Assembly (NCBI GenBank): GCA_954871525.1
Contig: OX940860.1
Location: forward strand, 26,320,001 to 26,384,000
Length of the DNA: 64,000 nt
Reading direction: 5' to 3'
Source of the DNA: Parietaria judaica
Taxonomy: Eukaryota; Streptophyta; Magnoliopsida; Rosales; Urticaceae
A program made the translations under genes and the position numbers. The notes under the pieces are model-generated. The model was not told where the DNA came from, made no database searches, and worked only from the letters and a program-made list of their open reading frames with translations. Of the stretch, positions 56,013-64,000 are shown in pieces. Each line of letters starts with the position of its first letter. Within the stretch, counting starts at the first letter, position 1.

Positions 56013-56828
56013 GGGCAATTTGCGGCGAAAGTCATCGAAGTCGTCAAATTCTTGCAAATAAGTCACTAACGTTAAATATTTGCGGCGAAACTCACCGACG
56101 TAACTCTTTTTTTACAAATCCAATCTGAAAATGTTAAATGACATGTGGCTTCGCCATGTGGACGCCACGTCATGCCTTAAGCATACATGACAAAAAATAC
56201 CACATTTAATGGCAAAAATACAATAGTTTCGGCAAAAATAACATTTTTTAAAAATTACTTTTATCATGACAAAAATATATTAAAATAGTGAATTTACTAT
56301 AGGATTGTCATAAGTGCAATTGGATGATATATAAATATCTTATACAGAAAACACTTAAATAGATTTTTCCAATGTCATTGCAAATATATTGTGATGAATA
56401 AATTGTCACTTTGTAATAAATAAGAGATAATAACAATAATATATAAAAATACTGAATTTATTATAGGTTTGTGATAAATAAACTGGAATATTACCAAAAA
56501 AATGGAATCGACAATAGGATTATTATTTTTATGACTTTGTCATGATAAAATTAATTTTTTTTTAAATGTTATTTTTGCCGAAAACTATTGTATTTTTGCC
56601 CTTAATATATAGCTAAATAAAAGTTTGCAGTATTTTTGCCGCAAAATGTGGTATTTATGTCATGTATGCTTAAGGCATGACGTGGCGTCCACGTGGCGAA
56701 GCCACATGTCATTTAACATTTTCAGATTGGATTTGTAAAAAAAGAGTGACGTCGGTGAGTTTCGCCGCAAATATTTAACGTTAGTGACTTATTTGCAAGA
56801 ATTCGATGACTTTCGCCGCAAATTTCCC
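56013..56828. mobile_element. Foldback element, copy 7, largest, with 9-bp TSD
   Basis: Ends GGGCAATTTGCGGCGAAAG and (reverse strand) GGGAAATTTGCGGCGAAAG head arms of about 240 bp. The arms match through words such as GACGCCACGTCATGCCTTAAG. The flanks are a perfect 9-bp duplication ATTTAAATA (56004-56012 and 56829-56837). No transposase. The element ends 266 bp beyond the F-box stop codon. It is the best-preserved example of the family here. Confidence 0.9.
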
Positions 56829-57093
56829 ATTTAAATATATAGTAATATAAGAGAATTTTTAAAAATGTGTTTGAATTTCTAAATATTTGATTGAATTTTA
56901 CTTGAACGAATTGTGGTCTGTGGATGCATGTTTTTTAAAAACAACAGAGTAACAAAATTATTTAGTTTTACGCCCCAATATAATGATGTATTACCAACTC
57001 GGACATCAATGTATGTATAACCAACTCAATGTATGTATAACCAACTCCGTGTCCAAGTATAGAATTATATACAACTAAAACAATACTCGAACA

Positions 57094-58200
57094 TCAAAAG
57101 ACAGATATGATGGTAAGGACGTAATCTCTGAAGTCCCAACTTCCTGCGTTAGCATCAATGCGAAATTGTTTGAGCTTTCTCACTTCTTTGGGTGCTTTAG
57201 GATCGACCAAAGCCATCGTACAATATGGATCGAAATACTCCAATAGAAACTGCTCTCTCCAAATCGATCTATAAATCTCTGACAATTCCGGGGTGAACAT
57301 CAGAAGCTTACTCCAACACAACATGCCGTCGTCGGAAGAAGCCGACGACACCATCAGATAACATGAATTATTGTGGCGGTCATATCTGTCGTACGTGAGT
57401 GCTGCAACCGAAGACTTCCACTTGCAAATGGTGAAGTATCTGCAGTCTGGCCCTTTCGATAATCGTAATACCTCACTGTCTAGGTCGAATGACAGAATCT
57501 CTTGTCCATTACCGGCGGTGCACACCCAATGCAGAGCGCCAGCTGCCGCTATTGGGTGCACCATGCTTAAATATCTTATAATCCTTGAGGCCCCGCAGTC
57601 TCTCCAAGCAGTGCTGCTCTTGACAAACACTTGAGCACGCACCGAAAACTCCATGTTAAGCTCGTCCAAGCATAAGCGGACGACTTTCCAGTCCCCGCTC
57701 CGGTCGTCCAATCCGATAGCCACAGAACAAAGCTCACTGTCGTCTGATGGGCATGGAAGCTGCCTCCTCTGCTGAGTCGCCGGGTTCCACAACACCACTC
57801 GCTCTGGGAGCTTGTCGGCCTTCACACAGATCAAACCTTCGCAGGAGCTCGTGAATCTGACAGGGCCGTATTCTTTGACCAAGTCAGACATGTCAACTTC
57901 CAACGCCTTCGAACACTGCTCAGAGAGGAGCTTTGCTCTTTGTGGCCCCGGTGTTGGTTCTATATTTTCACCATCCTCCATGTCTTCATCTTCTTCGTCT
58001 ACGTAATCGTTGTACCTTATGATCACCAACGGGTTGTCCTCGGAATTATGTTGTCGTCGATGGGCGTTGATGAAGTAAGGGTCGCCGGAGATGAGACTCT
58101 TCCAAATTTTGGAGACGCACTTGAATCTCATCAGAGATTTTGCGGGAAATCTCGTCAGGATCTCGAAGAATATCAGATCGTCCGGAAAGAACGTTGCCAT
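57094..58200 (-). CDS. F-box protein with F-box-associated domain
   Basis: A single uninterrupted coding exon of 368 residues. The F-box is at the N-terminus (about 4-48: FPDDLIFFEILTRFPAKS, then FKCVSKIWKSLI), and would bind SKP1/ASK in an SCF ubiquitin ligase. An acidic linker (DEEDEDMEDGE, about 68-78) follows. The C-terminal part has the F-box-associated pattern: SCEGLICVKADK, LWNPATQQRRQLPCP, VAIGLDD and DWKVVRLC, then ALHWVC and ILSFDLDSEV. This domain selects the substrate. No lesion was seen. A leader intron lies upstream (58563-58225). Substrate cannot be inferred; the family is large and fast-evolving. Confidence 0.93.
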   Translation of the reverse strand: MATFFPDDLIFFEILTRFPAKSLMRFKCVSKIWKSLISGDPYFINAHRRQHNSEDNPLVIIRYNDYVDEEDEDMEDGENIEPTPGPQRAKLLSEQCSKALEVDMSDLVKEYGPVRFTSSCEGLICVKADKLPERVVLWNPATQQRRQLPCPSDDSELCSVAIGLDDRSGDWKVVRLCLDELNMEFSVRAQVFVKSSTAWRDCGASRIIRYLSMVHPIAAAGALHWVCTAGNGQEILSFDLDSEVLRLSKGPDCRYFTICKWKSSVAALTYDRYDRHNNSCYLMVSSASSDDGMLCWSKLLMFTPELSEIYRSIWREQFLLEYFDPYCTMALVDPKAPKEVRKLKQFRIDANAGSWDFRDYVLTIISVF

Positions 58201-58224
58201 GTTAGCTAACTTTTTCGTAATCTC

Positions 58225-58563
58225 CTGGGTAGACGCTCAATACATATATAATTAATCAGTAAATCGTTAAAACCCCAGTGAATAAATCACATTCAATAAA
58301 AAATCAACAGAAAAATAAAATAAAAAAGAACCCGATAAATCGAACGCTGAAAAAACAATCAATGAATAAATCACATTCAATAAAAAAAAAACAACAGAAA
58401 AACAAAATAAAAAAGAAGCCGATAAATCGAAGGCTAAACAAAACTCAATGAATAAATCACGCTCAATAAAAAAAGATAAACAGAAAATAAAATAAAAAAT
58501 AACCCAATAAATCGAAGGCTAAAAAAAAATCAATGAATAAATCGAGATGTTTCAGTCGCTCAC
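58225..58563 (-). other. Leader intron of the F-box gene
   Basis: On the minus strand an exon ending TCGTTGGAAAG (58564) meets a GTGAGC donor, and a CTACCCAG acceptor at 58225 precedes a short leader and the ATG. The intron body is mostly an 85-bp tandem repeat. Predicted from splice consensus only. Confidence 0.5.
58275..58545. repeat. 85-bp tandem repeat, about 3.3 copies
   Basis: AATAAATCAC-headed units begin at 58281, 58365, 58451 and 58536 (partial). Each contains GATAAATCGAAGGCT or a close variant plus A-rich filler. It lies in the inferred leader intron of the F-box gene. Confidence 0.85.
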
Positions 58564-58740
58564 CTTTCCAACGAGAAGGCTCAGATTGGATGAAGGTGAA
58601 AAGCTCGTGTTCTGCAATCTAGGGATTTTTCATACGAGAAGATCGCAAAGTCGAGTTATGTCAGGAAAGGAAAAAGCTTTCGAAACTCATGCGTACATGG
58701 AGATTTAAATATGTATATATGTCGAGTTTATCTTTTATCT

Positions 58741-58766
58741 TTTATCTTTTAATATATATATATATA

Positions 58767-58800
<34 letters not shown>
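58741..58800. repeat. TA microsatellite
   Basis: Interrupted TA dinucleotides over about 50 bp, upstream of the F-box transcription unit. Confidence 0.8.
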
Positions 58801-58803
<3 letters not shown>

Positions 58804-58899
58804 AAACTTCAGTTTGTGTGCCCGGTATAGCATGTGTTTTTGGAAAAGTACCCGAGTTTGTTAAATTACAAAAATATGCTCAAAACCAATTTTTAACCC

Positions 58900-59262
58900 A
58901 AGTCCATGGTTAACTTAACCACCCCTAACTCTCCCTCTCTGTTTCTCTCTTTCCCTCTTTCCTCTCTCACCGACTCTCACCCATCTCTCTCTTTCTCTCT
59001 TTCCCTCTCTCTCTCATTTCCTCACTCTGACTTCTCCGTCGTCGCCATCGACCGAGACCGAGGCGACCCAAGCTCCCAGCCCGATGACCCCCCTCGCCAT
59101 TTGATTTAGGGTTTGTTGAGAATCGAAGCTCAACCTGCATCGTCGATAGATTTCGAAGCTCTTCAAGCCCTTGCCCAACTCTTGACGGACGAGAGACTCA
59201 GCCACCCTTTCTCTCGCTCTCCCTCTCTGCGTCGCCGTCAGTCGCTCACGATTTTGGTAAGT
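58900..59262 (+). other. Leader-like CT-rich region ending at a GTAAGT donor
   Basis: A long CTCTCTTTC-type tract (58930-59020) is followed by GC-richer DNA and a TTTTG/GTAAGTT donor-like site near 59256. This is typical of a plant 5' UTR with leader intron. I could not find a coding body downstream before the transposon at 59403, so a gene may have been interrupted. Frames on both strands here are low-complexity. Confidence 0.35.
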
Positions 59263-59402
59263 TCCGTTTGATTAGGGCACGATTTAGAGTTGTTTTTGTA
59301 GGGTTGATTAGTGCTTGATTAGGTCTTCCGAGCGATTGTTGTTTTTCCCGGGTTGATTAGTGTTTAATTAGGGCTTGTTTAGTGCTTGATTAGGTCTTGT
59401 TC

Positions 59403-60748
59403 AAGGTTCGAAATTTCGCGATAATCGAGCGATAATCGAGCGATTTATCGCTGAAAACCACTTCTCGGTAACTTATCTCCTCTTATCGTTGTCGTTTTAT
59501 ACTTATCGCGATTTTTCGATTCGAAAAGCAAGTCACTTATCCATCAAAGTTTTCAAGTGCAATTTTTCGAAAAGTGAGTCACTTTTCGGTCAAAAACGAT
59601 AAGTCAACCCCAGCATAGTTTTTTCTTTTTCGCGGCAAAAGTTCCAATTTCTTTTAATTTTGGAATTTAAAGGTATTTTTAGGGTTTTTTTTAGTGGATC
59701 TTGAGTGTTTTGAAGTTTAAATGTTGTATATGTATGAATCATGTCAAATTTTCACAATTTTATTCTATATTTAATAGAGTTACATAGAAAGCTATTAGGT
59801 TGAATGAAAGTTCAAGTTTGAGTTTCATGATACTTTGATTGTACATTTTAGGTTTTGAATCAAATGTTATAGTTGAATTTGATTTTTTAAGGTTTATTAA
59901 GGAATATGGATGAATTATAATAGTTTGTGTGATTTTTGTTATTTTTTTTGCAGATTTGGGGTGATTTTAGTGTTTGTTAGAATTGTTTATATAATTGCGG
60001 TAAAAGTATTTATTTTTTGGAAATTAATGAACTTGAGCTATATTTTTAATATTTTTGATGTAATTTCATTGTTTAACAATGTATATAATTAGGAAACTGT
60101 GAGTTTGACATAATTTTTTTTGCAATTTGATGTTTTCCCGAATTTTCCAATTATTGCGGCAAAAGTACATATGTTTCAGAAATTGGTTAATTGAGCTAGT
60201 TAATCAACTTTGTTGGTGTAATTTCATTTTACAATATTGTATATAATTCATAAATTGTGTGGTTGACATAATTTGTTTTGTAATTTGACGTTTTCCAACT
60301 ATTGAGGCAAAAGTACATATTTTTAGGAAATTGGTTAAATTGAGCTAGTTCTTCAATTTTTTTTATACAACTTCAAGTGGGCAGATTTTAAATAATTAAC
60401 AATTGGTGATTTTAAAATATTTTATTTTAGTAAAATATGACTTCGACTCTTTCCAAAATTTATCAAATAAGCATATTTTATCTAATAGTAAATAACTAAA
60501 GAGAGCATTTTGACTAACAAGTTACAACTTATAATTTGTAAATAATAATTGTTATTATAATTTATTTTTTTATAGGTTTTCCATCGATAAATCCATCGAT
60601 AACCGATTAATCCATCGATAAGTTCGATAAGTTTCGATAACGGCAAACGATAATTTTTATAGGTTTTCCATCGATAAATCCATCGGTAAACGATTACTCC
60701 GTCGATAACGGCAAACGATTTTTCGGCAAAAACGGCATTTTGAACCTT
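59403..60748. mobile_element. Element with AAGGTTC ends and CGATAA-rich termini
   Basis: The left end AAGGTTCGAAATTTCGCG and the right end read on the other strand, AAGGTTCAAAATGCCG, form imperfect terminal inverted repeats. The left subterminal region is full of ATCGAGCGAT and TTATCGC; the right (60585-60730) of CCATCGATAA and AACGGCAAACG. The middle is AT-rich without a transposase. No clear duplication flanks it, so superfamily is unknown. Confidence 0.5.
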
Positions 60749-61837
60749 TACGGCTGTTTTGACGCCGACGCCGACGAAGCTCACACCGATCGTACCGACG
60801 GTCCACGGCGACTCTGAACTTGGTTCTGACTCCGACTCACGCTCTCCGCTTTGACCCTCGAAGCCGCCAGGACTTTGACGCTGCTTCGAAGCTGCGTGTA
60901 TCTCTCCTCCCCTCCGCGAACTCTGGCCAATCTCTAAAGACTACAGGTTCGATGATTTAGGGCTTCAATTTTGTTCATTTGTTGATTTAGGGCTTCGATG
61001 ATTTGGTCTGTTTGTTTCTTCCTAATTTCCATAAATGCTTTGCTTCTGAGCTCGAAGCAAGCAGAGCCGCGGTGCTGCGAGTGAACGGTTCCGAACAATC
61101 TGGAAAGCCGGTTTCCAAAAACTTTTTCATCCTGTTCTTCGAGATAATTCGTCCCCGGTTGCGAAAATAAGTGTTCCATTTCGATAATTCCGGCTCATTT
61201 TAGTATTTGATTCCGTTTTAAGCCCGTAAAGTAAACCCGAGAATCTCAATTTTAACAAGGAATAGTAGGATAGAAAGTCTATTTTCGATTCTTATCTTGA
61301 ACTGTTATACTACAGGAGATAAATCACGCTGGGGCCGGTGGAATTTGGGCCGAGCTCGTGGGCAACCGAGGTTAAATTCGATTACACTGCACATCGAAGT
61401 ATTGGCCATCGAATAGTAGGATAGAAATATGTATCGAATCTCAATATTGGCCATCGATTACACTGCACATCGAAGTATTGGCCATCGAATCTCAATTTTA
61501 ACAAGGAATAGTAGGATAGAAATATGACGGTAAAATTGGCCATCGAAGTAACATGGACAATGGAACAAATATGTATCGTCGAAAAACATAAAGGTACAAA
61601 TGGTGACGGTAAACTGTTTAATGCATTGTATTTTTTATTTTGCTGATTGTTTGATTTTTTTTATTACATTTATAAACAATCTAATCTTTCAAGTCAAGTA
61701 TTATCTTATACATAAAATATATACGATTAAGATTATTTTTTAGACCTTAAAAAAATATTAAGGATTTAAATCATGTGGTCTCATGGACTAATAATATCGA
61801 AACGATGTGAATCACGAAAGAAGCATTTCACATTAAA
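60749..61837. other. GC-richer patch then shuffled duplications
   Basis: 60755-60950 is GC-rich and leader-like. A minus-strand 81-codon frame at 60934-61179 is not recognisable. From 61241 on, phrases are duplicated out of order: ACAAGGAATAGTAGGATAG at 61255 and 61502, GCACATCGAAGTATTGGCC at 61389 and 61465. No supported gene. Confidence 0.4.
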
Positions 61838-64000
61838 TCAACATAAATAGTTTTTGCCTTAACATAAATACTTTTTGCCTAAACATAAACAGTTTTTGTT
61901 TAGCCCAAAATAAAATTACTCAACATAAATAGTTTTTGCCTATACATAAATACTTTTTGCCTATACATAAATAGTTTTTGTCGAACATATAAATATTTTT
62001 TGCTTAAACATAAACAGTTTTTGTTTAGCCCAAAATAAAATAAATCAACATAAATAGTTTTTGCCTATACATAAACAGTTTCTGTTTAGCCCAAGATAAA
62101 ATAACTCAACCTAAATAGTTTTTGCCTATACCTAAATACTTTTTGCCTATACATAAATAGTTTTAGTCGAATACATAAATATTTTTTGCTTAAACATAAA
62201 CAGTTTTTGTTTAGCCCAAAAAAAAAAATAAATCAACATAAATAGTTTTTGCCTTAACATAAATACTTTTTGCCTATACATAAACAGTTTCTGCCTAAAC
62301 ATAAATACTTTTTGCCTATACATAAATAGTTTTAGTCGAACACATAAATATTTTTTGCTTAAACATAAACAGTTTTTGTTTAGCCCAAAAAAAAAAAATC
62401 AACATAAATAGTTTTTGCCTTAACATAAATACTTTTTGCCTATACATAAACAGTTTCTGTTTAGCTCAAAATAAAATTACTCAACATAAATAGTTTTTGC
62501 CTATACATAAATACTTTTTGCCTATACATAAATAGTTTTTGTCGAACACATAAATATTTTTTGCCTAAACATAAAAAGTTTTTGTTTAGCAAAAAAAAAA
62601 AAAACAACATAAATAGTTTTTGCCTTAACATAAATAGTTTTTGCCTAAACATAAACAGTTTTTGTTTAGCCCAAAATAAAATTACTCAACATAAATAGTT
62701 TTTGCCTATACATAAATACTTTTTGCCTATACATAAATAGTTTTTGTCGAACATATAAATATTTTTTGCTTAAACATAAACAGTTTTTGTTTAGCCCAAA
62801 ATAAAATAAATCAACATAAATAGTTTTTGCCTATACATAAACAGTTTCTGTTTAGCCCAAGATAAAATAACTCAACATAAATAGTTTTTGCCTATACCTA
62901 AATACTTTTTGCCTATACATAAATAGTTTTAGTCGAATACATAAATATTTTTTGCTTAAACATAAACAGTTTTTGATTAGCCCAAAAAAAAAAAAAAAAT
63001 CAACATAAATAGTTTTTGCCTTAACATAAATACTTTTTGCCTATACATAAACAGTTTCTGCCTAAACATAAATACTTTTTGCCTATACATAAATAGTTTT
63101 AGTCGAACACATAAATATTTTTTGCTTAAACATAAACAGTTTTTGTTTAGCCCAAAAAAAAAAAATCAACATAAATAGTTTTTGCCTTAACATAAATACT
63201 TTTTGCCTATACATAAACAGTTTCTGTTTAGCCCAAAATAAAATTACTCAACATAAATAGTTTTTGCCTATACATAAATACTTTTTGCCTATACATAAAT
63301 AGTTTTTGTCGAACACATAAATATTTTTTGCCTAAACATAAACAGTTTTTGTTTAGCAAAAAAAAAAAAAACAACATAAATAGTTTTTGCCTTAACATAA
63401 ATACTTTTTGCCTATACATAAACAGTTTCTGTTTAGCCCAAAATAAAATTACTCAACATAAATAGTTTTTGCCTATACATAATTACTCAACATAAATTAC
63501 TCAACATAAATAGTTTTTGCCTATACAAAAAGTATTTATGTATAGGCAAAAACTATTTATGTTGAGTTATTTTATTTTGGGCTAAACAGAAACTGTTTAT
63601 GTATAGGCAAAAAGTATTTATGTTAAGGCAAAAACTATTTATGTTGATTTATTTTATTTTGGGCTAAACAAAAACTGTTTATGTTTAGGCAAATAATATT
63701 TATGTGTTCGACAAAAACTATTTATGTATAGGCAAAAAGTATTTATGTATAGGCAAAAACTATTTATGTTGAGTTATTTTATTTTGGGCTTAACAGAAAA
63801 TGTTTATGTATAGGCAAAAAGTATTTATGTTAAGGCAAAAACTATTTATGTTGAGTTATTTTATTTTGGGCTAAACAGAAACTGTTTATGTATAGGCAAA
63901 AAATATTTATGTGTTCGACAAAAACTATTTATGTATAGGCAAAAAGTATTTATGTATAGGCAAAAACTATTTATGTTGAGTTATTTTATTTTGGGCTAAA
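61838..64000. repeat. 21-bp minisatellite with 766-bp higher-order repeat and an inversion
   Basis: The unit CATAAATAGTTTTTGCCTATA (21 bp) and variants (ACTTTTTGCC, AACAGTTTCTG, TATTTTTTGCT) repeat from about 61838 to the window edge, punctuated by TTTAGCCCAAAATAAAAT spacers. A higher-order block beginning TAGCCCAAAATAAAATTAC recurs at 61901, 62667 and 63434, a period of 766-767 bp. From about 63526 the array runs in the opposite orientation. Frames inside it (FMYRQKLF-type) are products of the repeat, not genes. Confidence 0.93.
63500..63566. repeat. Inversion junction palindrome within the array
   Basis: Perfect 26-nt arms (63500-63525 and 63541-63566) are separated by a 15-nt spacer that itself comes from an array unit. 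This marks the switch from the forward to the reverse orientation of the minisatellite. Confidence 0.9.

Noticed and set aside
60934..61179. Minus-strand 81-codon frame with a plausible amino-acid mix
   Set aside because: No recognised family, no neighbouring exon in phase, and it lies in a duplicated patchwork; kept only as a mention.
62461..63419. Open frames rich in RQKLFMLRQKLFM on the minus strand
   Set aside because: They are translations of the 21-bp minisatellite; the same peptide recurs at the 766-bp period and has no protein-like composition.
61838..64000. Regular repeats with spacers, superficially CRISPR-like
   Set aside because: Units are contiguous variants of one 21-bp sequence, not identical repeats with unique spacers, and the context is a plant nuclear genome.
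1..64000. tRNA, rRNA or organelle-derived insertions
   Set aside because: I looked for cloverleaf-like A- and B-box patterns and rRNA or plastid landmarks and saw none I could support by eye.
1..64000. A new co-transcribed or clustered biosynthetic system in the 13-35 kb gene core
   Set aside because: ABCG, HPAT, NPC2 and SMG7 act in unrelated processes, and the neighbours lie on both strands with normal plant spacing.

Overview
This window is nuclear DNA from a flowering plant, most likely a eudicot. It is AT-rich. It contains multi-exon genes with GT-AG introns, families recognisable from land plants (a non-specific phospholipase C, a hydroxyproline O-arabinosyltransferase, an ABCG half-transporter, SMG7, an F-box protein, a CC-NBS-LRR relic), and many non-autonomous transposons and solo LTRs. 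I saw no operon, CRISPR array, tRNA or rRNA. I cannot name the species from the sequence alone.

Layout. 0-13 kb is gene-poor: one small GC-rich hypothetical gene (1472-1699, minus), two foldback elements, three hAT-like MITEs, a solo LTR (7549-8393) and a broken RRM fragment resembling FPA (about 9.7 kb). 13.5-35 kb is the gene-rich core: an ABCG half-transporter (13575-15553, plus), an HPAT-type arabinosyltransferase (18316-21963, plus, seven coding exons), an NPC2-like phospholipase C (22466-27234, minus, four coding exons) and an SMG7-like nonsense-mediated decay factor (29488-33836, minus, six coding exons). 35-41 kb holds a foldback element, a solo LTR and AT-rich DNA. 41-51 kb is a graveyard: a B3-like fragment, a heavily mutated CC-NBS-LRR pseudogene (42418-48305, minus), a transposon-like unit carrying a piece of the CPSF73-I gene inside a pseudogene intron, and a nest of two further solo LTRs. 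51-58.6 kb holds duplicated exon-like segments, a frameshifted B3-like gene, a large foldback element and an intact F-box gene (57094-58200, minus). 58.6-64 kb is repeat-rich and ends in a 21-bp minisatellite with a 766-bp higher-order period that switches orientation near 63.53 kb.

The strongest non-gene pattern is a family of at least seven long-TIR foldback elements whose ends resemble GGGATAATNACGGCAAAA. Four have perfect 9-bp A/T-only target-site duplications, as expected for Mutator-like transposition, and most lie within a few hundred bases of a gene end. The intact genes are ordinary housekeeping or signalling loci with no evident joint pathway. The unusual material is the transposon biology and gene-fragment capture around them. 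I found no convincing new multi-gene system.
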